64,000 nt of DNA from Hoeflea phototrophica DFL-43. GTDB taxonomy: Bacteria; Pseudomonadota; Alphaproteobacteria; Rhizobiales; Rhizobiaceae. The stretch is taken from NCBI RefSeq assembly GCF_000154705.2, contig NZ_CM002917.1, forward strand, positions 3,173,853 to 3,237,852, written 5' to 3'. The notes under the pieces are model-generated. The model had not been told where the DNA came from. It ran no database searches and worked only from the letters and a program-made list of their open reading frames with translations. A program made the translations under genes and the position numbers. Position 1 is the stretch's first letter. Every line of letters starts with the position of its first letter. This document shows positions 1-8,950 of the stretch, piece after piece.

Positions 1-1
1 C

Positions 2-37
2 GGCCAGGGCATCGCCATCGCCCTTGAGCGGGTTTGA
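2..37 (+). CDS. 3-oxoadipyl-CoA/acetyl-CoA thiolase, C-terminal end only
   Basis: Only the last eleven codons are inside the window. Read from base 2 they give GQGIAIALERV and a stop, which matches the glycine-rich active-site tail (C-x-G-x-GQG-x-A) that ends thiolases. Just before pcaB, a beta-ketoadipate thiolase (PcaF type, cleaving 3-oxoadipyl-CoA to succinyl-CoA and acetyl-CoA) is the likely identity. That choice rests on the neighbour, because the tail alone does not separate PcaF from other acetyl-CoA acetyltransferases. The stop lies one base before the pcaB ATG, so the two are probably cotranscribed. Confidence 0.6.
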   Translation, partial: GQGIAIALERV

Positions 38-38
38 G

Positions 39-1097
39 ATGACAACGGACGGAGAGGGTTGGATCAAGTCGCTGACCGGTGATGCGGAGATCGCAGCTTT
101 GTTTTGCGATCAGGCACAACTCGCCAGCTTCGCCCGTTTCGAAAGCGCCCTGCTGTTAGGCCTCGCAAAAGCCGGCCGCATCGACAAGCAGGATGCGGCC
201 GCACTGATTGCCCAGATCAAGACCTTCGCGCCAGCCACCGGGCGGATCGCCGAAGCCGCGGTCAGCGACGGGGTTCCTGTGCCCGAATATGTCAGGCAAC
301 TGCGCAACCATGTGTCAGGCCCGGGCGCTGAAAAGCTGCATTTCGGCGCCACCAGCCAGGATCTGGTCGACACCGCAACCATCGAGACACTGGCAAAGAC
401 CATCTCCATCCTGTCCAAACGGCTTGATCAGCTGATCACTGCACTCGAAGCAATGACCGCACGCGACGGCAACAATGCGCTCAAGGCCATCACCCGGATG
501 CAGGAGGCGCTGAACATCCGTGCATCATCCCGGCTCGCTGGCTGGAGGCTTCCACTCGAAGCTCTGCGTGACCGGCTGCCCGCAGTTCGCGAGCAAGTCA
601 TGGTGCTGCAGTTCGGCGGCGCGGTGGGGGACCTCCAGACCCTGAGTGACGATGCAGACACGGTCGCAAAGGCCATCGCCAGCGATCTGGGGCTGCGCTG
701 GCCCGGTCACAGCTGGCAAACCTCGCGCGCACCGCTGATCGCAGCCGCAAGCTGGATGACGGAACTCTCCGGCGCGCTCGGCAAGATCGGTCAGGATGCG
801 GCGATCATGGCACTGCGCGGTAAAAGCGACCTTGAGCTCTCCGGCGGCGGCACGTCTTCGGCCATGCCACACAAGCAAAACCCGGTCGCAGCCGAGCGGC
901 TGGTGGCATTTGCACGCTTCAACGCGTCACAAATGGGCGCCATGCACCAGGCCCAGCTTCACGAGATGGAGCGTTCGGGGGCAGCCATGACGCTCGAATG
1001 GATGATCCTGCCGCAGATCTGTGAAACGGCAGGCGCAGGCCTGACAGCCGCCATTGCTCTTATGCAATCCATCAACCGCATCGGCACACGTTCCTAG
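39..1097 (+). CDS. pcaB: 3-carboxy-cis,cis-muconate cycloisomerase PcaB
   Basis: PcaB converts 3-carboxy-cis,cis-muconate to 4-carboxymuconolactone in the protocatechuate branch of the beta-ketoadipate pathway, in the cytoplasm. The 352-residue protein belongs to the fumarase/aspartase superfamily. The superfamily signature TSSAMPHKQNP lies near residues 272-282, with the catalytic serine loop, and an HFGATSQD motif lies near residue 100. The length is that of rhizobial PcaB, shorter than the roughly 450 residues of pseudomonad enzymes. I chose the ATG at 39, directly after the stop of the preceding thiolase. A TTG at 24 would overlap that gene and adds only five residues. Confidence 0.9.
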   Translation: MTTDGEGWIKSLTGDAEIAALFCDQAQLASFARFESALLLGLAKAGRIDKQDAAALIAQIKTFAPATGRIAEAAVSDGVPVPEYVRQLRNHVSGPGAEKLHFGATSQDLVDTATIETLAKTISILSKRLDQLITALEAMTARDGNNALKAITRMQEALNIRASSRLAGWRLPLEALRDRLPAVREQVMVLQFGGAVGDLQTLSDDADTVAKAIASDLGLRWPGHSWQTSRAPLIAAASWMTELSGALGKIGQDAAIMALRGKSDLELSGGGTSSAMPHKQNPVAAERLVAFARFNASQMGAMHQAQLHEMERSGAAMTLEWMILPQICETAGAGLTAAIALMQSINRIGTRS

Positions 1098-1318
1098 AAG
1101 CCCTATGTCCTTGCCGGCTCCCGCTTGCCCGCAAGATCGAAGGCCGCGCTCCCACCGGCACAATTCGCATTGTCCAGGCGCGGCAAGATGCGTTATCGCA
1201 TATCCCTGTCTTCGGCCCGCCACACTGATGCCCGTTTCGCACGATTTGTTCAGATTGCATTCACCATGAATCAGCGATGCTGGGTGCACAATCACAGTAT
1301 CAGACGCAGGGCTCAGCC

Positions 1319-2722
1319 ATGTTGACCAGTACCAGATTCCGTTTTGCAGCAGCCGCCTTGGCAATTGCCGTATCAGCTCCGCTTGCGGCCAATGCCGGAC
1401 CCTATGATCGCGGCGGAATGGTGCTTGTCACCACCGATGGACGATTGATGCGCGACATGCCCGAGTACGGCTCGGTGCGCGTTGTCATCGACACGCAAGG
1501 CCGGCGGCTGCTGATTGACCGCTCGAACACCGTCATTGGCTTCGAGATCCCCGCCTGGCAGTACCGTCAGCAAAGCGGCGGCCCGGAAATTGATCGTGAT
1601 CGCGGCTGGAGCCAGGATCGTGATTATGATGGAGGGCTCGGACGTGAGACCTTCCCTGCCGCTCCGCCTCCGCCCCGCGACCGTTTCGCGACCGCCGAAC
1701 CCCGCACAGATTTTGAGCCCCGCGCAAGCATCGAGCGGCGCGACCTCAATCCCTCAACCGGAACCGTGCCCGAGCGGGGCAATGCGCCACGCATCATTGA
1801 GGCTCCCGATCTCGAAACACGGCCCGACAATCAGGGCACTGCGGGCGAACCATCAAAGCCATTTGCCGCACCCAGACTTGGCAAGGCGGAAGTCGCCGCT
1901 TTGCAGGTCTATCTCGACCGCAACGGCTTTTCGCCGGGCGTCATCGATGGCCGCATGGGGTCCAATGTTCAAAAAGCACTTGCCGCATGGCGCGAGGCAA
2001 CAGGCGAACGGATAGACCCAACGGACACCGATCTGATCCTGAGCCGGCTTGCAGCCGATGGCGGCTTGGCGTTCACCACCTACACGATTACGGCCGAAGA
2101 TGCCGCCGGCCCCTTCATCGCCTCGGTTCCCGCTGATTATGCCGAAAAGGCCAAGCTCGAACGGCTCGCCTTCACCTCGACGCAAGAGATGCTGGCCGAG
2201 CGCTTTCACATGGACGAACGCTATCTCAAGGAACTCAATCCCGGGGTGGATTTCAGCCGCCCCGGCGTTCAGATCAAGGTTGTGAGCACCGGCGAGAAAA
2301 AGTCCGGGATTGTCACCCGGATCATCGCCGACAAGGCCCGGAAGCAGCTCCGCGCCTATGATGCGGCAGGCCAGCTTGTCGCCGCCTACCCGGCCACCAT
2401 CGGCTCCTCCTCCACACCCTCGCCAACCGGCGAAGTGACCATCGAGCGCATCGCCCGCAATCCCGGCTACACCTACAATCCCAAGATCAATTTCAAGCAG
2501 GGCGACAATGACCGGATTCTCGAGGTCCCGCCCGGGCCGAACGGCCCTGTCGGTTCCGTCTGGATCGCGTTGTCCAAACCCACCTACGGCATTCACGGCA
2601 CACCCGAGCCCTCAAAGATCGGCAAGACCAGCTCCAATGGCTGTGTTCGCCTGACCAACTGGGACGCAGAGGAACTGGCGGGCATGGTCGCCCCGGGCGT
2701 GAGCGTCAGCTTCGTCGAATAG
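1319..2722 (+). CDS. Secreted L,D-transpeptidase with peptidoglycan-binding domain
   Basis: This 467-residue protein should make 3-3 cross-links in peptidoglycan or attach envelope proteins to it, acting in the periplasm. An N-terminal signal peptide is clear (hydrophobic run, cleavage near ANA at residue 26). A low-complexity Arg/Pro-rich linker follows, then a PG_binding_1-type domain around residues 188-235, then a YkuD catalytic domain from about residue 335. The active-site stretch is IHGTPEPSKIGKTSSNGC, with Cys near residue 442; Asn replaces the usual His in the SHGC motif, a common variant. The ATG at 1319 begins the signal peptide; an ATG at 1277 would place 14 hydrophilic residues before it. 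Function is inferred from the domain family. Confidence 0.88.
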   Translation: MLTSTRFRFAAAALAIAVSAPLAANAGPYDRGGMVLVTTDGRLMRDMPEYGSVRVVIDTQGRRLLIDRSNTVIGFEIPAWQYRQQSGGPEIDRDRGWSQDRDYDGGLGRETFPAAPPPPRDRFATAEPRTDFEPRASIERRDLNPSTGTVPERGNAPRIIEAPDLETRPDNQGTAGEPSKPFAAPRLGKAEVAALQVYLDRNGFSPGVIDGRMGSNVQKALAAWREATGERIDPTDTDLILSRLAADGGLAFTTYTITAEDAAGPFIASVPADYAEKAKLERLAFTSTQEMLAERFHMDERYLKELNPGVDFSRPGVQIKVVSTGEKKSGIVTRIIADKARKQLRAYDAAGQLVAAYPATIGSSSTPSPTGEVTIERIARNPGYTYNPKINFKQGDNDRILEVPPGPNGPVGSVWIALSKPTYGIHGTPEPSKIGKTSSNGCVRLTNWDAEELAGMVAPGVSVSFVE

Positions 2723-2755
2723 ACAGACATCGGTGCTGAGCCGCATCAGGCCATG

Positions 2756-3127
2756 TCAGCGGTGCTGGTCGACAAGAACCGGATTGCCATCGGGATCATG
2801 GATCAGAAAGCTGCCCGGACCGGTGCTTGCCTCATCGGCTTCGGCCTCGAAGGCAACGCCCTCCGACTTGAGCTGCTTCTGCAGCTCGCGCACATCGGTG
2901 AAGCTTTCGAGCGGCTCTGCCGTTTCCTTCCAGCCCGGATTGAAGGTCAGGATGTTCTTCTCGAACATGCCTTCAAACAGCCCGATCACACAGCCGCCAT
3001 TTTGAAGCATGAGCCAGTTCTGGCTTTCGTCGCCGCCAAACACCTTGAAGCCGAGCTTTAGGTAAAACGCCTTTGACGCGGCGAGGTTTTTCACCGCAAG
3101 ACTCATGGAAAATGCACCAAGCTCCAT
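2756..3127 (-). CDS. VOC family (glyoxalase/bleomycin-resistance fold) protein
   Basis: The 123-residue protein has the paired beta-alpha-beta-beta-beta pattern of the vicinal oxygen chelate fold: an opening MSLAVKNLAASKAFYLKLGF module and a closing FLIHDPDGNPVLVDQ module. Members bind metals and act as lyases, dioxygenases or antibiotic-binding proteins; the substrate here is unknown. The start is set by a strong GGAGG nine bases before the ATG at 3127; the open frame runs upstream to 3229 without another good ribosome site. It ends head-to-tail against the L,D-transpeptidase (convergent), and nothing in the neighbourhood indicates a substrate. Confidence 0.75.
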   Translation of the reverse strand: MELGAFSMSLAVKNLAASKAFYLKLGFKVFGGDESQNWLMLQNGGCVIGLFEGMFEKNILTFNPGWKETAEPLESFTDVRELQKQLKSEGVAFEAEADEASTGPGSFLIHDPDGNPVLVDQHR

Positions 3128-3251
3128 CGCTTCGTTCCTCCCTGAGATCAGCATACTCGACGATCCTGCAAGCGCAAACAGGGTGCGAAGATGGCGATGG
3201 GAGGGGCCTGCCGGGAACAAGCAATTCACTTACCAGCGCGCCACGGAGAGC

Positions 3252-4145
3252 CTATGCCTGAACCGGGTCCATCCATGACCTGATTAATCCTGCCACCACA
3301 TCCGGTTTCTGGTGGCAGATCCAGTGATCCGCACCGCTCACATGATGAACCGTCAGGTCTGAAGCAACCTCATCCAGCCCTTCGATACAGCTTGGGAGCA
3401 AAGCGGTGTCATCATCACCCCAGATCAGGAAATGCGGGCAACGAACCTGCAATCTGCCTATTGGCAGTGAGGGGAGATCCGTCAGCGGCTCGCCGGGCTT
3501 GGCGACCTGCAGGGGCGAGGCCCGGTACCAATTGATCATCGCCTTCAGCCGTCCGGGCCGCGACCACTCCGCCTTGTAGAGCTTCAGCCGGTCCGGCGTC
3601 AGCCAGCTCAAATCCATCCGCGCCGAAAACAGTTTCATCAGCCCCGAGAAGTCATCTGCGGACAGCTTGTCCTCAGACCCTTCGGCGCGCAGATACAGAA
3701 TATATTGCGAGGCAATGGTTTGCGCGCCTCCGGCAGCGAGTTCCCGTTGGAACGGAACCGGGTGAACGCCATTTATGATGATGAGCTTCGACACCAGTTC
3801 CGGACGGAACATTGCCAGCCCGTAGGCCACCGCCGCGCCCCAGTCATGCCCGACAACCGTGACCGGACCTCCCAGAATGCCGATCAGTGCGGCCATGTCC
3901 CCGACCAGATCCCGCAAGCCATAGGCTTCGACGTGAGCCGGCGCCCAGCTTTGGCCAAACCCGCGCTGATCGGGCGCGACACAATGGTAGGAATCCGCCA
4001 GCCGCTCCGCCACCTCGCTCCAGGCACCCCCATATTCGGGAAACCCATGCAGAAACAGCAAGACCGGCGCACCCGGCGCGCCCCATTCGACATAGTGAAA
4101 CGGGTTGCCGTTCAATTCGACAAAGCGGTGTCTGCAATATTGCAT
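3252..4145 (-). CDS. Alpha/beta hydrolase of the epoxide hydrolase/dehalogenase group
   Basis: A 297-residue cytoplasmic alpha/beta hydrolase. HGFPEYGGAW forms the oxyanion-hole region, GHDWG carries the nucleophilic Asp near residue 101, and GADHW near the C-terminus supplies the catalytic His. An Asp rather than a Ser nucleophile places it with epoxide hydrolases and haloacetate or haloalkane dehalogenases, which form an alkyl-enzyme ester; the HGFPE motif is the epoxide-hydrolase form. The substrate cannot be read from sequence. The ATG at 4145 has AGGAGA five bases upstream. It does not form an evident operon with either neighbour. Confidence 0.8.
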   Translation of the reverse strand: MQYCRHRFVELNGNPFHYVEWGAPGAPVLLFLHGFPEYGGAWSEVAERLADSYHCVAPDQRGFGQSWAPAHVEAYGLRDLVGDMAALIGILGGPVTVVGHDWGAAVAYGLAMFRPELVSKLIIINGVHPVPFQRELAAGGAQTIASQYILYLRAEGSEDKLSADDFSGLMKLFSARMDLSWLTPDRLKLYKAEWSRPGRLKAMINWYRASPLQVAKPGEPLTDLPSLPIGRLQVRCPHFLIWGDDDTALLPSCIEGLDEVASDLTVHHVSGADHWICHQKPDVVAGLIRSWMDPVQA

Positions 4146-4246
4146 CACGTCTCCTGAGCATTGTTGCAGCCAGAACCGGTTCCGAGCAAAACCTGGCGGA
4201 ATGCAAAGTCGGATTCGACCATCCGGTGCAAAACCGCGGTTTTCAC

Positions 4247-5194
4247 CTAAAGTATCGAACCCGACAGCGCTTTCTTGCGAAACGCTGACGGCGTCTCGCC
4301 ATAATGTCCGCGAAAGGTCCGGCTTATGTGTGTCACACTGGAAAAACCGCTGGCAAAGCCGAGCTGGGTGATGCTGACACTTGCCAGGGCCGGCTCGGCC
4401 AAGGCGTGCCGCAGAGCCTCAAGCCGGCGGCGAACAATCCGGTTGCTCCCGGTTTCCGCAGCGCCCTCGAGAACCTGATGCAGATAGCGGAGCGAAATGC
4501 CAGCACTCTCCGCCACCCGGCTCAGATCAAGACCTGGATCAGCAAACCTCGTATCGATGATCCGGTTGATACGCTGGACAAGCAGAGCTCGCGGCGCCAC
4601 GGCGACCGGGTGCAACCTACCTTCAACCGCATGCGTGAGATCCATCAACATGGCGGACCCGAGCCGGACCTGATCCCGCGCATCGAAATCTGCGAACACC
4701 GGCCCCAGACCGCTGGCCCGTTCGTGCAGCAATGCGCCGAACCCGCGGGAACTGTCGAGAACACCGACCGGCAATTCCGAAAGGCCTGTTTCGCGTTTGA
4801 GCATGTCGCGGGACACCAGAAGCGTACATTTTTCCAGAGGCTCCAGAACCTCAAACGAGATCGGCCGGCTTGCATCCCATATGAAGGTTGAACCGGCCGA
4901 CAACTCAACAACTTCGCCGCCCTGCTCGACCCGTTCACGCCCCTTGCGCACCATCAGGACGCCAAAGCAGCCATCATCTCCGCTGCGTATGTCCCGCATG
5001 TCACGCGAACCGTGGCACGGATCGCAAACACAATCGATAATGCTCAACCCAGCCACTTCCAGGCTTCGAAGGGATGCGGAGAAATCTGCCGATTTTGGCC
5101 GCCCGAGGCTCCATGGCAAATGCGTGTCGTTGAGCGCATGTCTCCATGCCTCATACCGGTCGCCTGGCTGAAACTGCGCTGTTGCCCATTCCAT
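4247..5194 (-). CDS. AraC-family transcriptional regulator
   Basis: A 315-residue regulator. The N-terminal two thirds look like the cupin-type sensor domain of the AraC_binding_2 group. The C-terminal hundred residues carry the two helix-turn-helix motifs (LSRVAESAGISLRYLHQVL and ITQLGFASGFSSVTHISRTF), ending in the typical YGETPSAFRK. The ATG at 5194 has GGGGGA just upstream; the open frame extends to 5347 but would run into the divergent promoter region. It faces the hydrolase at 5361 across 166 bases, so it probably controls that gene. The effector is unknown. Confidence 0.85.
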   Translation of the reverse strand: MEWATAQFQPGDRYEAWRHALNDTHLPWSLGRPKSADFSASLRSLEVAGLSIIDCVCDPCHGSRDMRDIRSGDDGCFGVLMVRKGRERVEQGGEVVELSAGSTFIWDASRPISFEVLEPLEKCTLLVSRDMLKRETGLSELPVGVLDSSRGFGALLHERASGLGPVFADFDARDQVRLGSAMLMDLTHAVEGRLHPVAVAPRALLVQRINRIIDTRFADPGLDLSRVAESAGISLRYLHQVLEGAAETGSNRIVRRRLEALRHALAEPALASVSITQLGFASGFSSVTHISRTFRGHYGETPSAFRKKALSGSIL

Positions 5195-5360
5195 GGTGGT
5201 CCCCCAAATAACGGCGCTACGACGAATGTCAGCTGCTCCTCCAGCCGCCAACTCTCCATGCCACTGCACAAAATGATGTCGATTAGCGCACGTCCGGTCA
5301 AGCAGAAGGAAATCCGGCGCGATAACCAGGACGGGTTTTGCATGCACGGGAGGAAATCAA

Positions 5361-6251
5361 ATGAAACACGACATCTCATTTCATACAGAAGACGGAACCA
5401 AACTGGCCGGCTGGTTCTTTGCCGCCGGAAGTTCTCCGGCTCCAACCATCGTCATGTGCCATGGCTTCTCCGCGACCAAGGAGATGCACTTGGAAGGCTT
5501 TGCCAAGACATTCCACGCCGCAGGAATGAACGTTCTGGTCTATGACAATCGCAATCTGGGTGACAGTGCCGGCACCCCCAGGGGCGAAATCGACCCGATC
5601 CAGCAGATCCGCGATTTCCGCGATGCGATCACCTATGTGCAGGGCCGGGATGATGTGGATGCCGACAAGATCGGCATCTGGGGATCAAGCTACAGCGGCG
5701 GTCATGTTCTGGTGGTTGCGGCGATGGACCGGCGGGTCAAATGCGTCGTCTCCCAAGTGCCGCTGGTGGCCGGACTTGCCAATGCACAACGCCTTGTCCG
5801 CAGCGATCACTGGGCCGGGCTGCGCGAAGGATTCGCCGCAGACCGTGCAGGCCGTCTTGCGGGCCAGCCACCGTTGACGCTGCCGGTTGTCGCCGAAGAC
5901 GGCGGCCCCTGCGCGCTGCCGACCGAAGACAGTCTGACCTTCTTTACAAAACTGCCACCGGAGAACCTCGGAAGGTGGCAAAACGAGATCACCTTGCGGT
6001 CCATGGAAATGTTCACCGAGTATGAGCCCGGCGAATACATTGCCCGTATTGCACCAACGCCGCTGATGATCGTCATTGGAGACAAGGATCACCTGACCCC
6101 GGCCGACCTCACTCTGAAAGCCTATGAAGAAGCTCTTGAACCGAAAAAACTGCTGATCCTCGACTGCGGCCATTTCAACGCCTATGTCGGTGATGCATTT
6201 GCAATTTCGGCGCCGGAACAGTGCAGCTGGTTCACCAAGCATCTGATGTAG
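5361..6251 (+). CDS. Alpha/beta hydrolase (dienelactone hydrolase/S15-like)
   Basis: A 296-residue hydrolase without a signal peptide. The core motif GIWGSSYSGG carries the likely nucleophilic Ser near residue 110. The oxyanion region is MCHGFSATKE, the acid is probably in the GDKDHLTP stretch, and the His is in the DCGHFNAY motif near residue 271. The arrangement resembles the peptidase S15/BAAT-like hydrolases often annotated only as alpha/beta hydrolase. The substrate is unknown. It is transcribed away from the AraC regulator at 4247-5194, its probable controller. Confidence 0.8.
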   Translation: MKHDISFHTEDGTKLAGWFFAAGSSPAPTIVMCHGFSATKEMHLEGFAKTFHAAGMNVLVYDNRNLGDSAGTPRGEIDPIQQIRDFRDAITYVQGRDDVDADKIGIWGSSYSGGHVLVVAAMDRRVKCVVSQVPLVAGLANAQRLVRSDHWAGLREGFAADRAGRLAGQPPLTLPVVAEDGGPCALPTEDSLTFFTKLPPENLGRWQNEITLRSMEMFTEYEPGEYIARIAPTPLMIVIGDKDHLTPADLTLKAYEEALEPKKLLILDCGHFNAYVGDAFAISAPEQCSWFTKHLM

Positions 6252-6448
6252 ATGTCAAGATACTCCGCTGTCTTTGCAGCTGCACTCGATACCGCGGCTG
6301 TAAAGACAGCTATTGCGGAGATTCTATAAATGATCGGTTTGAAGGGCGAAATTTGCGCATTTAAACACAAAAAACCGATAGACTAGAGCTATCCAATTCC
6401 AATTCAAGAAAACTTGAACATCACCCCCACAACTCCCAATAACACATC

Positions 6449-7213
6449 TTAAAATTTGGTTGTTGGTATAGGTCTATCTTTTAGCGGCCCTATACTAAAA
6501 TATTTTATTCCAAATACTGCATTATTGGCCTTCTCGGTCCGCCACCCTTCGCCAATCTTCAACTCAATATCACCTCTTTTAACATCACCCTTTGCCGCAG
6601 ATGCACTAATAGTTGGGAGATTAACTAGATCTGTATAAATTTTATCGGCCTTTGCTATTTCGAATACATATACCGGCTTACCGCGATTTGTGAATCCCGC
6701 TGGGTTGGAGACATGCTCAGAACATTTCTCTCCCATCGCATCTTCCACAAAATTTGCAGATAAAACATCATCCAGCTCTGCGATTACTCGTTTTTGACCA
6801 GAAACCGAATACCCCTCAACTATGCGTTTATATTTTGGAATTCCATTAAATTTCAAGCCAGCCTCAAACAATACCCCCTCAATATTCCTCTCCGTTTGAA
6901 CAGGGTTTACTGTGAAACTAAAATAGTCAGAAGCATCCTCATCAATAAGCTTATCGCTTGACTTCTTTCCAAATATTTCGATGGCCTTGAAAGCCATCTG
7001 CAAATTTGTATCTTTCGGGCATATTGACAACAGCCTATAATTTCCATTTTTGGATTTTGAAAGCCTGTAAATACCTGGACTCGAAGCAATAAATTCCGAA
7101 TTCACTGAAATATCAATTACATTTTCTTCGCTTTTTAGAGCCTGCTCCGCAACGCTCATACAACCTGAAATCAAAACGGCACATGACAGCGAGATCGACA
7201 CCTTATTAAACAT
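6449..7213 (-). CDS. Predicted lipoprotein in an AT-rich islet
   Basis: A 254-residue protein that I do not recognise. The N-terminus is a type II signal peptide with the lipobox LISGC (Cys18), so it should be lipid-anchored in the envelope. The rest is soluble, beta-rich and lysine-rich, with no repeat or known motif. Base and codon use differ strongly from the neighbours: AT-ending codons and AT-rich flanks from about 6370 to 7388, whereas glpK and the upstream hydrolase are GC-rich. This points to recent horizontal acquisition. A run of seven G before the ATG can act as ribosome site. No mobility gene accompanies it. Confidence 0.72.
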   Translation of the reverse strand: MFNKVSISLSCAVLISGCMSVAEQALKSEENVIDISVNSEFIASSPGIYRLSKSKNGNYRLLSICPKDTNLQMAFKAIEIFGKKSSDKLIDEDASDYFSFTVNPVQTERNIEGVLFEAGLKFNGIPKYKRIVEGYSVSGQKRVIAELDDVLSANFVEDAMGEKCSEHVSNPAGFTNRGKPVYVFEIAKADKIYTDLVNLPTISASAAKGDVKRGDIELKIGEGWRTEKANNAVFGIKYFSIGPLKDRPIPTTKF

Positions 7214-7388
7214 AGTACCCCCCCATAAATCGAATCAAACTATAAATTCAACTTACTTTCGAAGTAATAAAACAGCAATAAAACAATTGCGACTATGTGG
7301 AAAAATAAACTGAAATCTGAAAACAATCAAACTCGAAAATTTAAAAAAAATTTACCTATTTGTTTTTAAACGATTTTAGGCCACTATT

Positions 7389-8876
7389 CTAGCTCAGCGT
7401 ACGCCGCACCGCATCGCGCCAGCCCTTGAGCTTGGCGTTGCGGGTCTTGTCGTCCATCTTTGGCTTGAAGGTCGTGTCACGCGCCCAGGCTTTTGCAAAA
7501 GCCTTCTGCTTGGGCCAGACACCGGCGCGCTGGCCCGCAAGCCAGGCGGCTCCCAACGCTGTCGTCTCCAGGATTGTCGGCCTGTCCACCGGCGCATCGA
7601 GAATGTCGGCCAGCCGCTGCATGGTCCAGTCGGAGGCCACCATGCCGCCATCAACCCGCAGCACCGTTCCGGCGTTTGAGCTCTTCCAGTCCTTGCGCAT
7701 GGCGTCGAGCAAGTCGCGGGTCTGGTAGCAGACCGCTTCAAGCGCCGCACGGGCGAATTCGGCGGGGCCGGTGTTGCGGGTCATGCCGAAGATCGCACCG
7801 CGGGCCTCCGCATCCCAATGCGGCGCGCCCAGCCCGGTAAAGGCCGGCACCAGGTACACATCCTGGGTCGGATCGGCCTCCGCCGCCAGCTCGCCGCTGT
7901 GTTCAGCCTTCTTGATCACCTTGATGCCGTCGCGCAGCCATTGCACCGCGGCGCCCGCGATGAAGATCGATCCTTCCAGCGCATAGGTCGGCTTTCCATC
8001 AAGCCGGTAGGCAATTGTGGTCAACAGCCGGTTCCTGGAACGCACCATGTCGTCGCCGGTGTTCAAAAGCGCGAAACAGCCAGTGCCATAGGTGGATTTG
8101 AGCATGCCCGGCTCGAAACAGGCCTGGCCGATGGTTGCCGCCTGCTGGTCGCCGGCAACGCCGAGGATCGGGATTTCGGCCCCGAACAGCTTGCCGTCGG
8201 TGATCCCGAAATCAGCCGCACAATCCTTCACTTCCGGAAGCATTTCGGCGGGAACACGAAGCGTCTTGAGCAGCTCCGCATCCCATTCCTGAGTGGCGAT
8301 GTTGAACATCAGCGTCCGCGAGGCATTGGTGGCGTCGGTGACAAAGGACTTGCCGCCCGTCAACCGCCAGATCAGGAATGTGTCGATGGTGCCAAAACAG
8401 AGTTCGCCGCGCGAAGCCCGCGCCCGTGACCCTTTCACATTGGACAGCATCCAGGACAGTTTTGTGCCCGAAAAATAAGGATCGAGCAAAAGTCCGGTCT
8501 TGGTTGTGAAGGTCTTTTCGAGCCCCTGCCGCTTGAGCTTTTCACAAAAAGACGCCGTGCGGCGGTCCTGCCAGACAATGGCATTGTGGATCGGTTTGCC
8601 AGTCTCCCGGTCCCAGACCACGACCGTCTCGCGCTGGTTGGTGATGCCGATCGCGGCCACATCGGAAGCCTCAATCGCGGCTTTCTTGAGAGCCTGGCGG
8701 ATTGTGGTGACGACAGACTTCCAGATTTCTTCGGGATCGTGTTCCACCCAACCCGATTGCGGATAATGCTGGGTGAATTCCTTCTGCCCGACACCCGCGA
8801 TTTTCATGTCGCCATCAAACACGATCGCCCGGCTTGATGTGGTGCCCTGATCGATCGCCAGAATGTATCCGCTCAT
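7389..8876 (-). CDS. glpK: Glycerol kinase
   Basis: GlpK phosphorylates glycerol with ATP to sn-glycerol 3-phosphate in the cytoplasm. The 495-residue length is standard for FGGY-family glycerol kinases. The N-terminal phosphate-binding loop ([13 protein letters not shown]) is intact, as are GITNQRET, the glycerol-binding WQDRRTA stretch, the [12 protein letters not shown] segment and the C-terminal [13 protein letters not shown] segment. It follows glpD on the same strand with a 74-base gap, so the two probably form one glycerol-use operon transcribed leftwards. Confidence 0.96.
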   Translation of the reverse strand: MSGYILAIDQGTTSSRAIVFDGDMKIAGVGQKEFTQHYPQSGWVEHDPEEIWKSVVTTIRQALKKAAIEASDVAAIGITNQRETVVVWDRETGKPIHNAIVWQDRRTASFCEKLKRQGLEKTFTTKTGLLLDPYFSGTKLSWMLSNVKGSRARASRGELCFGTIDTFLIWRLTGGKSFVTDATNASRTLMFNIATQEWDAELLKTLRVPAEMLPEVKDCAADFGITDGKLFGAEIPILGVAGDQQAATIGQACFEPGMLKSTYGTGCFALLNTGDDMVRSRNRLLTTIAYRLDGKPTYALEGSIFIAGAAVQWLRDGIKVIKKAEHSGELAAEADPTQDVYLVPAFTGLGAPHWDAEARGAIFGMTRNTGPAEFARAALEAVCYQTRDLLDAMRKDWKSSNAGTVLRVDGGMVASDWTMQRLADILDAPVDRPTILETTALGAAWLAGQRAGVWPKQKAFAKAWARDTTFKPKMDDKTRNAKLKGWRDAVRRTLS

Positions 8877-8950
8877 GCTGTCCTCCCTTTGCCTTCACAT
8901 TTGAGCCGAATTCAGTGCCCGCGAAAAGCCCCGGCCCGCGCCCTTTTCAT

